A DNA stretch of 64,000 nucleotides from Mycobacteriaceae bacterium (GCA_019749805.1 JAIEPH010000027.1:143396-207395); one strand, 5' to 3'; counted from the stretch's first letter, positions 29,514-39,387 are shown. Notes: generated from the sequence alone by a model not told the origin. Translations and numbers: made by a program.

Positions 29514-31766
29514 GTGACGATTGCGCATACGAACCTGTTGGCCGGTGTCGGCGAGGACGGCCGCCATTTGTACACCTGCCCGCTGTGTGAAGCCATGTGC
29601 GGCTTGGAGATTCAGGTCGAAGACGGGCGGGTCGCCGGCATCCGCGGCAACCGCGACGACGTCTGGAGCCGCGGCCACATCTGCCCAAAGGGCGCCAGCC
29701 TGGGCGTGGTCCACCACGACCCCGACCGGATCCGCCGGCCGATGATCAAAGTCGACGGCCAGTGGCAGGAGGTCAGCTGGCACGCCGCCTTCCGCCGCTG
29801 CACCGAGCTGCTCGCACCGGTGATCGAGCAGCACGGCATCGGCGCGGTGACCTGCTACACCGGAAACCCACTCGCGCACTCGTTCTCCCTCGGCCGCTAC
29901 ACCGGGGTGCTGCTCGGGATGTCGGGCATCCCGCTGTCCTACTCGCCCGGGACCGTCGACCAATGGCCGAAGAACCTCTCGTCGCACCTCATGTACGGGG
30001 GATGGTGGACGTTCCCGGTACCCGACATCGAGCGCACCGACCTGCTGGTGGTGATGGGCGCCAACCCCTCCGCCTCCCAGGGCTCCCTGCTGGCCGCGCC
30101 CGACGTCATGGGCATCCTCGACGGAATTCGCAAGCGCGGCAAGGTGATTGTCATCGACCCCGTCCGCACCCAGACCGCCGCGCGGGCCAGCGAATGGCTG
30201 CCGATCACACCCGGTACCGACGCCGCGTTGCTGATGGGTGTCACCCACACATTGTTCGACGAAGACCTGATCGCCCTCGGAGACCTCGTTCCTCATATCG
30301 ACGGACTCGACCAGTTGCAGGAGGTTGCCGCGGACTGGTCCCCGGAGCGGGTCGCCGGCGTCACCGGAATCGAGGCACAGCGCATCAGGGAGCTCGCGCG
30401 CGAGCTGGCCGGCACCGAGCGCGCCGTCGTGTACGGCCGAATCGGTACGTGCAACCAGGAATTCGGCAGCCTGGCCAGCTGGCTCGTCGACGTCGTCAAC
30501 ATCCTCACCGGACACTTCGACAAGCCGGGCGGTTCGATGTTCCCGCGCGCCACCGCCTGGTCGGTGACCGTGCAGCCGATCCCCGGACTCGAAGACGGCG
30601 CCGCCGAATTCGGCCGTTTTCGCACCCGGGTGCGCGGAGCCAAAGAGGTATTGGGGCAGGTACCGGTGTCGTGCCTGGCCGAGGAGATCGCGACGCCGGG
30701 GGAGGGGCAGATCAAGGCCCTCATCACGGTCGCTGGTAATCCGGTGCTGTCCACTCCGGCCGGCCACAAACTCGATGAGGTGCTGCCGCAACTGGACGCG
30801 ATGATCTCCGTCGACCTGTGGATGAACGAAACGACACGGCATGCCGACGTCATCCTGCCCGGACTGTCGCCGCTGGAGCAGCCGCACCACGACGACCTCA
30901 TCCTCAACTTCGCGGTCAACAGCATCGCCAACTACTCGGCGCCGGTCTTCGAGCCCGACGAACCCGACCGCCCCCACGAGTGGGAGATCCTGGTCAGGCT
31001 CACCGGGCTGTGCACCGGTGTGCCCGCCGAGGACGTCGACGTCTCCGCGATCGACGACGGCTTCTTCGATTACATGGCGTTCACCCAGGGCCTTGACGGC
31101 GCGGAGATCCGCAAGCACTACACACACGGCGGCCCCGAACGCATCCTGGACCTCACTCTGCGCACCGGCCCGTTCGGCGACAGGTACGGCGAGAACTCCG
31201 ACGGCCTGACGCTGGAAAGGTTGAAGGCCGAACCCAACGGCATCAACTTCGGGCCGATGGTGTCGCAGGTCCCCGACGTCCTGGGGACCGCCGACAAGAA
31301 GATCCGGCTGGCACCGCAATATCTGCTCGACGACCTGCCCCGTCTGGCCCAGCGTCTCGACCGCGCGCCCGACGAACTGGTGCTCGTGAGCCGACGTCAT
31401 CTGCGATCGAACAACTCCTGGCTGCACAACGTCGGTCCGCTGATGAAGGGCAAAGACCGGTGCACGCTGCTGATGCACATCGATGACGCCGTCAAGCACG
31501 GTGTCGTGACCGGCGACGTGGTCACGGTGACGTCGGAGGGAGGCAGCATCGCGGTGCCCGTCGAGGTGACCGCCGCGATCATGCCGGGCGTGGTCTCGAT
31601 GCCGCATGGCTGGGGCCACGGCAAGCCGGGCACCCGGATGTCGATCGCCAACGATTCCCCGGGCGTGAACACCAACGTCCTGTCCCCGCCGAACTTCATC
31701 GACGAGCCGTCGGGCAACGGGGCGCTGAACGGTATCCCGGTGAGGGTCACCGCGACGGCGACCTGA
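29514..31766 (+). CDS. Molybdopterin-dependent oxidoreductase (formate dehydrogenase / nitrate reductase-like)
   Basis: The 750-residue protein is of the DMSO-reductase superfamily. The N-terminal iron-sulfur motif has Cys22-x2-Cys25-x3-Cys29 and Cys57 (HICPKGASLG), expected to hold a 4Fe-4S cluster. Molybdopterin-binding regions include DLLVVMGANPSASQG, VIVIDPVRTQTA and the C-terminal dinucleotide-binding domain with RHLRSNNSWLHN. There is no Tat signal, so it should be cytoplasmic. GTG 29514 follows GGAGG at 29504-29508. The substrate cannot be assigned and no partner subunit is adjacent. Confidence 0.85.
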   Translation: MTIAHTNLLAGVGEDGRHLYTCPLCEAMCGLEIQVEDGRVAGIRGNRDDVWSRGHICPKGASLGVVHHDPDRIRRPMIKVDGQWQEVSWHAAFRRCTELLAPVIEQHGIGAVTCYTGNPLAHSFSLGRYTGVLLGMSGIPLSYSPGTVDQWPKNLSSHLMYGGWWTFPVPDIERTDLLVVMGANPSASQGSLLAAPDVMGILDGIRKRGKVIVIDPVRTQTAARASEWLPITPGTDAALLMGVTHTLFDEDLIALGDLVPHIDGLDQLQEVAADWSPERVAGVTGIEAQRIRELARELAGTERAVVYGRIGTCNQEFGSLASWLVDVVNILTGHFDKPGGSMFPRATAWSVTVQPIPGLEDGAAEFGRFRTRVRGAKEVLGQVPVSCLAEEIATPGEGQIKALITVAGNPVLSTPAGHKLDEVLPQLDAMISVDLWMNETTRHADVILPGLSPLEQPHHDDLILNFAVNSIANYSAPVFEPDEPDRPHEWEILVRLTGLCTGVPAEDVDVSAIDDGFFDYMAFTQGLDGAEIRKHYTHGGPERILDLTLRTGPFGDRYGENSDGLTLERLKAEPNGINFGPMVSQVPDVLGTADKKIRLAPQYLLDDLPRLAQRLDRAPDELVLVSRRHLRSNNSWLHNVGPLMKGKDRCTLLMHIDDAVKHGVVTGDVVTVTSEGGSIAVPVEVTAAIMPGVVSMPHGWGHGKPGTRMSIANDSPGVNTNVLSPPNFIDEPSGNGALNGIPVRVTATAT

Positions 31767-31778
31767 AAGTATCGACGC

Positions 31779-32276
31779 GTGGGCAAGAACGAACGTTCAA
31801 AAATCGTCATGAGCGACGACGAGGTCGCCGAGTTCATCGAGCGCAGCCGCACCGCCACGATGGCGACGGTGCTCCCCAACGGACGGCCGCACCTGGTGGC
31901 GATGTGGTACGCGGTGCTCGACGGTGAGATCTGGTTCGAGACGAAGGCCAAGTCGCAGAAGGCGGTCAACCTGCGACGCGACCCGACGATCACCGTCATG
32001 ATCGAGGACGGACAGAGTTACACCACCCTCCGCGGGGTGTCGATCGACGGCACCGCGGAAATCATCGATGATCCGGAAACCAATCTGCGCGTTGGCATCA
32101 GCGTGTGGGAGCGCTACACCGGCCCGTACACCGACGAGATGCGTCCGTTCGTCGACCAGATGATGAACAACCGGATCTGCGTGCGAGTGGTACCCGGCCG
32201 GATGCGCAGTTGGGATCATCGCAAGCTCGGCATGGGCGACATGCCCGTCGGCGGCAGCACCGCCCAGTACCTGTAG
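31779..32276 (+). CDS. PPOX-class (split beta-barrel) flavin/F420-dependent protein
   Basis: This 165-residue protein is of the pyridoxamine 5'-phosphate oxidase-like fold, common in mycobacteria as F420H2-dependent reductases. Typical segments are MSDDEVAEFIERSRTATMAT, PHLVAMWYAVLDGEIWFET, SQKAVNLRRDPTITVMIEDG and the dimer-interface C-terminus. Start is GTG 31779, 12 bases after the molybdopterin gene, so cotranscription is likely. Cofactor (FMN or F420) and substrate are not determined. Confidence 0.8.
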   Translation: MGKNERSKIVMSDDEVAEFIERSRTATMATVLPNGRPHLVAMWYAVLDGEIWFETKAKSQKAVNLRRDPTITVMIEDGQSYTTLRGVSIDGTAEIIDDPETNLRVGISVWERYTGPYTDEMRPFVDQMMNNRICVRVVPGRMRSWDHRKLGMGDMPVGGSTAQYL

Positions 32277-32283
32277 GGGAGAG

Positions 32284-32763
32284 ATGGACCCGAACAAGAA
32301 ACCGGCACAACTGAATTCGCCGTTCGTCACGAAGGTGATGAAGTATGCCGGCAAGGCGCACGTGTGGGTGTACCGGAAGTCTGGCGGGAAGATCGGCGCC
32401 AACTGGCGCGTCGGTGCGGGATTGAAGAAACCGGTGCCCACGTTGCTGCTCGAGCACACCGGACGGAAGTCCGGCAAGACGTTCGTCTCGCCGCTGGTGT
32501 TCATCGAAGACGGTCAGGACGTGATCGTGGTGGCGTCGAAGGGTGGTAGCGACACCCACCCGCAGTGGTACCGCAATCTGGTGGCGATCCCGGACGTCCA
32601 TATCGAGATCGGCACCGATCGCCGCGCCGTGCGTGCCGAGACCGCGTCGCCGGAAGAAAAGGCGAGGCTCTGGCCGAAGCTGGTCGAGGCCTACGCCGAC
32701 TTCGACACGTACCAGAGCTGGGCCGACCGCGATATCCCTGTGATCGTGCTCAAGCCACGCTGA
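32284..32763 (+). CDS. Deazaflavin (F420)-dependent nitroreductase family protein
   Basis: This 159-residue protein resembles Ddn (Rv3547), the F420-dependent quinone/nitroimidazole reductase. Family features are LLLEHTGRKSGKTFVSPLVF, IVVASKGGSDTHPQWYRNLV and the C-terminal VEAYADFDTYQSWADRDIPV. The N-terminal YAGKAHVWVYRKSGGKIG is the amphipathic membrane-associating part. It follows the PPOX gene by 7 bases and probably forms a small redox operon with it. Confidence 0.85.
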   Translation: MDPNKKPAQLNSPFVTKVMKYAGKAHVWVYRKSGGKIGANWRVGAGLKKPVPTLLLEHTGRKSGKTFVSPLVFIEDGQDVIVVASKGGSDTHPQWYRNLVAIPDVHIEIGTDRRAVRAETASPEEKARLWPKLVEAYADFDTYQSWADRDIPVIVLKPR

Positions 32764-32795
32764 GCCTGATGCGATCTATCTCACAGTCCTGAATG

Positions 32796-32824
32796 TTGGC
32801 CAGCCCGGTGTGTCGGGTAGCCAA
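32796..32824 (+). terminator. Candidate hairpin terminator after the nitroreductase gene
   Basis: TTGGCCAGCCCG and CGGGTAGCCAA form an imperfect stem (one mismatch and one bulge) around a GTGTGT loop, 33 bases after the stop codon. No U tract follows, which is usual in mycobacteria. Confidence 0.35.
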
Positions 32825-32880
32825 CTGTCAGGTGCACCCCAGCGCCGACCCAATCCGTCAACGCTTAAGGGGCGATACAC

Positions 32881-33855
32881 ATGACTGACACCACCACCAA
32901 GACCGCTGAACTCACGTTGATCAATCAACTGCGTACCGTGCTCGACCTGACGCACACCGAGATTCAGGTCGCCGAGACCCGCATTGCGCAGGCACGGACC
33001 GACGCGGTCCGTGACGAGCTGACGAAGAACGCCAACAACGGCCGTATCCGCGCGGAGGCCATCGAGAAGGCCATTCGCGACCTCGGCGGATTCCCCGACA
33101 CCATCGGCCCGTTCCTCGGCCGCGCCGCAGCCGCAGTCAAGGCGCTGACCGAGCAGGCCCAGCCGTTCGACGAGGCACTACTCGGCGATCTTGCGCTCGA
33201 GGACCAGCTGCTCGATCGGTCGCGCTACATCAAGGCGCTCGCCGTAGCGGCCAGGAACACCGACGTCCAGGAGCTCGCCGATCGTTTGATCACCGCGCAT
33301 TCGGCCACGGTCAACTGGCTGACCACCGTGCTGGCCGAGGACGCCCTCGGCGGGCCTGCGGCGCTGCAGCGCACTCCGCTGCAGGCGGCTGCCGGTACCG
33401 CGGTGAAGATCGTCGGCCTGCCCGGGCAGTGGTCGACGCAATCGGCCGAGCGTGTCGCCGAACTTCTGCGCTCCGCCGGCCCGGCCGTCGACGACCTGGT
33501 GCGCCGCGCACAGCACGCCGGTGAAATCGCGCTCAAGGCGATCGGTGCATCGCGTGATGCGGCGCTGCAGAGTGCGGAGGAAGTCGCGCGCCGTGAGGGT
33601 GCGGACGACGCCGCCGACGCGATTCACAGCGCCCGCGCAGCCACCGGCGTCCTCGACGCCGCTGAGCTGCCGATCGCCGAGTACGACGAGCTGAACCTCA
33701 ACGACGCGGTCGCCGCGGTCAAGGAACTCGAGGACCCGGCCGATATCCGGGCGATCATCGCCTATGAGGAGGCGCACAAGAACCGGCAGCGGCTGGTTTC
33801 GGCCGCGCAGACCCGTGTGGCCGAGATCGCCCAGGAGGTTGTCGGCCTGAGCTGA
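32881..33855 (+). CDS. Ferritin-like domain-containing protein, function unknown
   Basis: This is a 324-residue mostly helical soluble protein. The first ~150 residues look like a four-helix ferritin-like bundle (LINQLRTVLDLTHTEIQVAE, RAEAIEKAIRDLGGFPDTIG, LGDLALEDQLLDRSRYIKAL). The rest is Ala-rich helix with DIRAIIAYEEAHKNRQRLVS near the C-terminus. A di-iron site is not obvious from spacing, so metal binding is unproven. It stands alone, followed by a strong terminator hairpin. Confidence 0.65.
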   Translation: MTDTTTKTAELTLINQLRTVLDLTHTEIQVAETRIAQARTDAVRDELTKNANNGRIRAEAIEKAIRDLGGFPDTIGPFLGRAAAAVKALTEQAQPFDEALLGDLALEDQLLDRSRYIKALAVAARNTDVQELADRLITAHSATVNWLTTVLAEDALGGPAALQRTPLQAAAGTAVKIVGLPGQWSTQSAERVAELLRSAGPAVDDLVRRAQHAGEIALKAIGASRDAALQSAEEVARREGADDAADAIHSARAATGVLDAAELPIAEYDELNLNDAVAAVKELEDPADIRAIIAYEEAHKNRQRLVSAAQTRVAEIAQEVVGLS

Positions 33856-33877
33856 CATCCAAACGCCGTACCACCGG

Positions 33878-33909
33878 ACACCCCGCAACCTCTCGAAGTT
33901 GCGGGGTGT
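33878..33909 (+). terminator. Intrinsic terminator hairpin
   Basis: ACACCCCGCAAC (33878-33889) and GTTGCGGGGTGT (33898-33909) are perfect 12-base complements with an 8-base loop. The hairpin starts 22 bases after the ferritin-like gene's stop. It is GC-rich with only a short T run after the stem, as common in mycobacteria. Confidence 0.8.
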
Positions 33910-33964
33910 TCGCGCTGTACAGCCCGGCATGCTAGGACAGACGAGGTCGAGATGAGGGGGCAGC

Positions 33965-35785
33965 GTGGCGTTGAGTCCGGGCATGACGGTGGCCGGCTAC
34001 ACCATCGAGGCGGTACTGGGTGCGGGCGGAATGGGCACGGTCTACAAGGCCCGCAACCCCGCCCTGCCGCGCAGCGACGCGCTGAAGGTGCTTTCGGAGG
34101 GTTTGTCCCAGGACGACCACTTCCGCGCCCGATTCCTGCGCGAGGCCGATCTGGCGGCGACGTTGGATCACCCCAACATCGTCACCGTGTACAACCGGGG
34201 TGAGACCGAGGACGGCCAACTCTGGATCGCGATGCAGTACGTCGACGGCAGCGACGCGGAGAAGGAGACACGGGCACGCCGGATGACGCCGGCGCGTGCC
34301 GTCCACATCGTGGGCGAGGTCGCCAAGGCGCTTGATTACGCGCACCGGCGCCAGTTGCTGCACCGCGACGTCAAGCCGGCCAACTTCCTGCTCTCCGCCG
34401 ACGACGAGCGAGTCTTTCTGGCGGACTTCGGAATTGCGCGTGCACTCGACGACGCGACCAACCTGACGGCGACGGGAATGGTGGTGGCCACCATTGCCTA
34501 CGCCGCACCGGAAAGTCTGTCGGGTTACACGGTCGACGGCCGCGCCGACATCTACTCGCTCGGCTGCTCGCTGTTCGACCTGCTGACCCAGCGGTCACCG
34601 TTCGGTAATTCGGGGGGCATGGCGGCGACGATGGCCGCGCACCTGAACGACCCGCCGCCGCGGGCCACCGATCTGGTGCCCGCATTGCCGGCGGCCATCG
34701 ACCATGTGATCGCCCGCGCCATGGCCAAGAATCCCGACGACCGTTATCAGTCGGCGCGTGACTTCGCCGCCGCCGCGGAACGAGCGATCGACGAGCGGAC
34801 GGTCGCGCTGCGTCCGGCGCCGACGATGCAGGCGCCGCGGTGGCCGGACCCGCCCCGCCCGGCGCCGCCGATGGGCCCACGGCCCTACACCCGTCCCAAT
34901 GCCCAGCACACTGGGCCGAGCTTTCCCGGCGGCCAGCCGTCCTACCGGCCCCCAAACCAACCGCAGTCGTCTTCGAGCGTTCCCCCGACGGTCGTGCCGC
35001 AGGGCCGTACCCCCGACAGGTTCGGCGGTAGGGGCCGCATGTTGGGCATCGGCGCGGCGGCCGCTGCGGCTGTTGCGGTGATCGTGGTGCTTGTCGTCGC
35101 CCTCTCCGGCGGCGATGCCTCCGAGTCCACGGCGGCCGGCCCCGTGGAGACGACGGCGACCAGTGCGACACGACAGCCTGCTCCGTCGAAGACGGAACCC
35201 GCCCCGGCGCCCCCCGCCCCGGCCAACGTGCCGGACGACGCGCTGCCGGCACTTCTTCTTTCCACCAATGACGTCAGCAACCGCATGAACAAGCCGGGCA
35301 TGACCGCGATGCCGACCGAGAACGCGCCGCTCGCCGGATCCGTCACGCCACCCAACTGCACCGGGGCGTGGGGCCCGGCTTACCAGGCCACCTACGACGG
35401 GTCCGGTTTCACGGCGATGGTGATACAGGGCGTGTTCTCGGATCCGACCCACAAGCTGGTCCAGGCCGTCACGGCCTTCCCGGATGCGAACGCGGCCAAG
35501 GCTTTCTACGACCGGCAGGTCGCCGACTGGAACGCCTGCAAGTCCACTCACATCAGGTTCGAGTACCAGGGCGCCTCGACGGAGGCCGACCTCGGCGTGC
35601 CGTCGACCACCGCGGGCGTCATGACGATGAAGCTCACTCCGACGACATCGGCGACGGCGGGGCAGCAGTGCGAACGCAATATGGCGTTGCGCGCCAACGT
35701 CATTGTCGACGTGCGCGCCTGCTCACCAACGGTCGGAAGCTCGGGGTTGTCGATCGCCAGCGCCATCGCCGACAAGATCAAGTAG
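33965..35785 (+). CDS. Transmembrane Ser/Thr protein kinase with PknH-like sensor domain
   Basis: The 606-residue protein starts at GTG 33965. The kinase domain covers about residues 10-270 (glycine loop [11 protein letters not shown], Lys41, HRD with Asp135, ADFGIARA, activation loop [14 protein letters not shown]). A Pro-rich juxtamembrane linker follows, then a helix at about 360-380. The extracellular domain of about 190 residues with paired cysteines ([30 protein letters not shown]) resembles the PknH_C sensor. The residue after HRD-KPAN is FLL instead of the usual IL/ML. It is an orphan kinase, not orthologous to PknA or PknB. Confidence 0.9.
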   Translation: MALSPGMTVAGYTIEAVLGAGGMGTVYKARNPALPRSDALKVLSEGLSQDDHFRARFLREADLAATLDHPNIVTVYNRGETEDGQLWIAMQYVDGSDAEKETRARRMTPARAVHIVGEVAKALDYAHRRQLLHRDVKPANFLLSADDERVFLADFGIARALDDATNLTATGMVVATIAYAAPESLSGYTVDGRADIYSLGCSLFDLLTQRSPFGNSGGMAATMAAHLNDPPPRATDLVPALPAAIDHVIARAMAKNPDDRYQSARDFAAAAERAIDERTVALRPAPTMQAPRWPDPPRPAPPMGPRPYTRPNAQHTGPSFPGGQPSYRPPNQPQSSSSVPPTVVPQGRTPDRFGGRGRMLGIGAAAAAAVAVIVVLVVALSGGDASESTAAGPVETTATSATRQPAPSKTEPAPAPPAPANVPDDALPALLLSTNDVSNRMNKPGMTAMPTENAPLAGSVTPPNCTGAWGPAYQATYDGSGFTAMVIQGVFSDPTHKLVQAVTAFPDANAAKAFYDRQVADWNACKSTHIRFEYQGASTEADLGVPSTTAGVMTMKLTPTTSATAGQQCERNMALRANVIVDVRACSPTVGSSGLSIASAIADKIK

Positions 35786-35788
35786 GGG

Positions 35789-36640
35789 CTACGGATGCGG
35801 CGGATTGAAGCCGGGGTTCGAGAGCGCCGTCGCCGTAGCGCTGCCGATCGGACCGAATTCGTCGACGAGGGTGGCGACACCGGTCGCGATGCCGGCATGA
35901 CTGTAGTGGGTCAGCGCGGCCAGCCCGAGGTAGGGACCTTCGGGTAACCGACTCAGCGTCAACGTGTAATCGGCATTGATGAACTGCAAACCCATAGGGC
36001 CGTAATGGGTTAGCGAGCTGGCCATGTCGCCTGCCATCGCGGCGCGGGTGAACGCGGTGAGCGGTTCGCCCGCGACGAGTTGGCGGATGTCGCGTACCCA
36101 GATGTACTTCGGGCCGGCGTGTTCCCACGCGGACAGACCGAAGCCGGGCCCGGGCGTGTGGTCCTCCTTGCCGTAGGTCCACACCAGCGTGGTCAGCCCG
36201 CGCGGGATCGGGTCGGGTGTCGGCGGGATCGGCGGCATGGTCACCGGCGAGCTCCAGATTTCGTCCGCCGGTTGTTCGCCGCGGCGCAGGAACAATCCGG
36301 TAGCGCGGGCGACGACGGTCTCGCCCTGGGTGACGACGGCGTCGACCAACTTCAGGCGCCGTCCCTGCCGCGCCACGCTGGTGTCGACGCGCACGGGTGC
36401 GAGCGCCGCGGGTCGGAACAGGTCGACGGTCAGGCGTGCCGGCTGGAGATCCGGTTCGCCCGCGTCGCGTTCGAGCACATGGCCGAGTAATCCACCGAGA
36501 TAGTTGCCGCTGATCGTCTGCCCCCACGGTCCGCGTGCGATCGACGCGGGGACGAACCGGTCACCGTCTGCGGTGAAGAACGCCGTGGGGGCGCCGCCCC
36601 CTCGCTGCGCGGTGTCGGCGGCACTGTCCTGAGTCGTCAT
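35789..36640 (-). CDS. Acyl-CoA thioesterase-like (hotdog-fold) protein
   Basis: This 283-residue protein contains two tandem hotdog-type halves. ISGNYLGGLLGHVLERDAGE and LTVDLFRPAALAPVRVDTSV are typical of the acyl-CoA thioesterase/TesB-like family of mycobacteria. The second half has FINADYTLTLSRLPEGPYLG and SHAGIATGVATLVDEFGPIG, the latter a common TesB-type C-terminal motif. ATG 36640 is used; an in-frame upstream start overlaps the GNAT gene's 3' flank. The substrate is unknown. Confidence 0.8.
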   Translation of the reverse strand: MTTQDSAADTAQRGGGAPTAFFTADGDRFVPASIARGPWGQTISGNYLGGLLGHVLERDAGEPDLQPARLTVDLFRPAALAPVRVDTSVARQGRRLKLVDAVVTQGETVVARATGLFLRRGEQPADEIWSSPVTMPPIPPTPDPIPRGLTTLVWTYGKEDHTPGPGFGLSAWEHAGPKYIWVRDIRQLVAGEPLTAFTRAAMAGDMASSLTHYGPMGLQFINADYTLTLSRLPEGPYLGLAALTHYSHAGIATGVATLVDEFGPIGSATATALSNPGFNPPHP

Positions 36641-36668
36641 CGGACCTGACGATATCGGCCCTGGTTGG

Positions 36669-36965
36669 CTAGCTGTCGACCCCGTCGTCGAACTCGGGGT
36701 GCTTCTCGACGTACGACTGAACCATCGCGCACACCGGCACGATTTGCAGTCCGTCATCCTTGGTTTGCTGCAGCGCCTCGCCGATCAGGGTCGACGCCAG
36801 GCCGCGGCCCTGGAATGCGTCGTCCACCTCGGTGTGCGGGAATGTCCGCCGGCCGTCGCTGTCGGAGATCTCGGTGAAACCGGCCACGGTGCCGTCCACC
36901 GAAATGATGAAGCGGTCGGTTTCCTTGGTGACGGTGGTGGTTGCGCCGGTCTTGTCGGTTGCCAT
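36669..36965 (-). CDS. Small GNAT-family N-acetyltransferase (YidJ/Gcn5-related)
   Basis: This 98-residue protein has the minimal GNAT core. FPHTEVDDAFQGRGLASTLI includes the acetyl-CoA pyrophosphate-binding Q-G-R-G-L-A signature, and VPVCAMVQSYVEKHPEF is the C-terminal motif of the short GNAT type (N-acetyltransferase DUF1794-like). It is upstream of the thioesterase on the same strand. Substrate not known. Confidence 0.85.
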   Translation of the reverse strand: MATDKTGATTTVTKETDRFIISVDGTVAGFTEISDSDGRRTFPHTEVDDAFQGRGLASTLIGEALQQTKDDGLQIVPVCAMVQSYVEKHPEFDDGVDS

Positions 36966-37000
36966 GCCTCTTTCATACCCAGCGGGCGCAAGATGGAGTC

Positions 37001-38056
37001 ATGTGTGATGACGGCGGCACGGCCGCAGAGGCGTTGGCATCCACTCCGCGCCAAGCGGAGGGCACAGCGGTCGATCCGATTGCACTCGACCCGGTGGACG
37101 AGATCACCATCACGACGCTGGTGGACAACAGCTACGACGCGTTGATGGGCGATGTCGGACCGGCCCGTCGCAGAGGGATGGCAACGGTGCCCCCCGTCGC
37201 GGCGCCGCAGTTCGAGGGAGGCCGCGCCTCGCCCGGACTGATCGCCGAGCACGGCTTCTCCGCGCTGGTGTCGACACGTCGCGGCAACGGCACGCACACA
37301 GTGCTCTTCGACACCGGAATCTCGCCGGACGGAATGGCGATCAACTTCGAGCGCATGGGTCTGGACGCGTCGGCGATCGAGGCCGTTGTGCTCAGCCACG
37401 GACATGTCGATCATGACGGCGGCTTCCCCGGGTTGGCCCGGTTGCGCGGCCGCAGCGGATTGCCGCTCGCGGTGCACCCGCTGGTGTTCAGCAGACGTCG
37501 GTTTGCGCTGCCGAACGCCCCGGCGATGGAACTGCCGACGCTGAGCCGGTCGGCGCTGGAGGCCGAGGGCTTCGAGGTGATCGAGCGGCGTCAGCCGTCG
37601 CTGTTGTTGGACGGCTCGGTGCTGATCACCGGTGAGGTCGACCGCACGACGGAGTTCGAGCGCGGCCTGCCCAACCACGAAGCGTGGCGCGACGGCCGCT
37701 GGGAACCTGACCCGCTGCTGCTCGACGAGCAGGCGCTCGTGGTCAACGTTCGCGGCAAGGGGCTCGTCGTGCTCACCGGCTGCGGGCACGCCGGCGCGGT
37801 GAACATCGCGCGGCATGCCCTGCGGTTGACGGGGGTGGATCGGTTGCATGCGCTGCTCGGCGGTTTCCACCTCACGGGGCAGGTTTTCGAGCCGATCATT
37901 GAACCGACGGTCAACGCGTTCCTCGAGCTGCGGCCCGACACCCTGGTGCCCGCGCACTGCACCGGGTGGAAAGCCCAGCACCGGTTTGCGGCGGCACTGC
38001 CCGACGCGTTCGTGCCCAACGCGGTGGGCACCGCGTTCACGTTCGTCGCGGCTTAG
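37001..38056 (+). CDS. MBL-fold metallo-hydrolase
   Basis: The 351-residue protein carries the metal motif HGHVDHDGG, VLFDTGISPDG before it, LTGCGHAGAVN and LLGGFHLTG after it, and PAHCTGWKA near the end. This pattern matches the family near 7,8-dihydropterin-6-methyl-4-(beta-D-ribofuranosyl)aminobenzene-phosphate synthase-like MBL proteins. ATG 37001 is chosen; the frame opens upstream but overlaps the divergent GNAT gene. It converges on the pirin gene with a 4-base overlap. Substrate unknown. Confidence 0.85.
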   Translation: MCDDGGTAAEALASTPRQAEGTAVDPIALDPVDEITITTLVDNSYDALMGDVGPARRRGMATVPPVAAPQFEGGRASPGLIAEHGFSALVSTRRGNGTHTVLFDTGISPDGMAINFERMGLDASAIEAVVLSHGHVDHDGGFPGLARLRGRSGLPLAVHPLVFSRRRFALPNAPAMELPTLSRSALEAEGFEVIERRQPSLLLDGSVLITGEVDRTTEFERGLPNHEAWRDGRWEPDPLLLDEQALVVNVRGKGLVVLTGCGHAGAVNIARHALRLTGVDRLHALLGGFHLTGQVFEPIIEPTVNAFLELRPDTLVPAHCTGWKAQHRFAAALPDAFVPNAVGTAFTFVAA

Positions 38057-39036
38057 GGCCCCGGGTTCGGACGCGGCCGCAGCGTGGCATGCGGTAGCGG
38101 AGGAGCCGGCAGTCGGCTAGTGGGGCCGGTGTAGCCCGCGACGGAACCGAAGCGGTCGTCGTGGTCCTGCCACTGTCGGCGGTAGGTAGCGATGTCGTCG
38201 TGGCTGCGACCGACGAAGTTCCACCACATGACCAGCTGCTCGGGAAACGGTGTGCCGCCGAGCAATAGGACGCGGGCAGGACCGTCGCCCCGGTTGACGA
38301 TGCTCAGCTGGTCACAGCCGGCAGCTTGGAACCCGAGGTCTGCGACGTCGAGCGTGGTCCCGGCGACGTCGACGCTGCCCTGGTCGAGCAGCACGCCGTG
38401 TTCGAAGGTGCGGTCGACGTCCAGCGTGAGCTCGGCACCGGGGTGGAGGTCGAGTTGGGCACCGAGTAGGGGTGTGAAGGTGTGCACGGGTGAGTGTGCG
38501 TCGGCGAGCTCTCCGAGGAAGACCCGCAGGGTGCCGTCGCCGAGGGACTGCGGCGGTGGGGCGAAGTGCGCGAAGTCGCGGTCGGTGTCGCGATCGGCAT
38601 CGGGCAGCGCGACCCACAGTTGTACCCCGTGCAGGACGGTGGCCGCGGGCCCCGAGATCACCGAGACCTCGGAGTGGCAGATGCCTGCGCCCGCGGTCAT
38701 CAGGTTCAGCTCACCGGGGCGCACCATCGCGTGCACGCCTGCACTGTCGCGGTGCTCGATCTCGCCGCTGAACAGCCAGCTGACGGTCTGCAGCCCGGTG
38801 TGCGGATGCGGAGGAACGTCCATGCCGGTCCCCCCGGGATTCCTGCGGAGGTCGTGCGGACCGTAATGGTCAGCGAAGCACCACGCACCGATGAGCGAGC
38901 GTTCGCGCTGCGGGAGGGTGCGCCGGACGCGGATCGCGCGCGGTCCGCCGAGAGGTACCTCGCGCGGATGCAGCACACCGGTGAATGGCGATGGCGCACA
39001 GGCGACTTCGGCGGGCGCCGGGTCGGTGTTGCTCAC
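38053..39036 (-). CDS. Pirin family protein
   Basis: The 327-residue bicupin begins at GTG 39036. The N-terminal pirin domain contains metal-site histidines in PPHPHTGLQTVSWLFSGE and EHRDSAG, then RPGELNLMTAGAGICHSEVS. The C-terminal domain has GVLLDQGSVDVAG. Pirins are iron-binding; some have quercetin dioxygenase activity or act as redox-sensing cofactors. A specific role here cannot be given. Confidence 0.9.
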   Translation of the reverse strand: MSNTDPAPAEVACAPSPFTGVLHPREVPLGGPRAIRVRRTLPQRERSLIGAWCFADHYGPHDLRRNPGGTGMDVPPHPHTGLQTVSWLFSGEIEHRDSAGVHAMVRPGELNLMTAGAGICHSEVSVISGPAATVLHGVQLWVALPDADRDTDRDFAHFAPPPQSLGDGTLRVFLGELADAHSPVHTFTPLLGAQLDLHPGAELTLDVDRTFEHGVLLDQGSVDVAGTTLDVADLGFQAAGCDQLSIVNRGDGPARVLLLGGTPFPEQLVMWWNFVGRSHDDIATYRRQWQDHDDRFGSVAGYTGPTSRLPAPPLPHATLRPRPNPGP

Positions 39037-39387
39037 CAGACCAGAGTAGGCCGGACCTGAGCCATTGCCCAGTTAGAATGGCGGGGGTCAGGCAGCTGGA
39101 TTGGCTTGCGTCACAACAGGAACAGTGCGGTGCAGACCGACCTGGACGGACGAACCTATCTGGCTGCATGGGGCGCACAGGCCGGCGCTTGGGTATCCGC
39201 ATGCCGGACAAATGGTGAAACGTTTACTACCTACGTCGGCACTGGTGCCCATGTCGTCCTTCTCCCGGTACTGCGGAGCACGTTGCGTGCACGACCTGCG
39301 AAAACAGTCGTCCGAACAGCGTCCCCCAATTGCTACCTGTCTGTACCCGGCAGCGACGTCATCAAACCGAGATTTTTGTCGAGGGCG
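39037..39387. other. Intergenic gap without recognisable gene
   Basis: These 351 bases lie between the pirin gene's start and the EVE gene's stop. Overlapping short frames exist on the plus strand (for example from 39106), but none resembles a known family and none has a good ribosome site. I see no tRNA, insertion-sequence end or strong hairpin. It could be decayed coding sequence. Confidence 0.4.

Noticed and set aside
29445..31619. 724-codon minus-strand frame opposite the molybdopterin oxidoreductase
   Set aside because: The plus strand carries clear iron-sulfur and molybdopterin motifs; the antisense product is low-complexity without a family.
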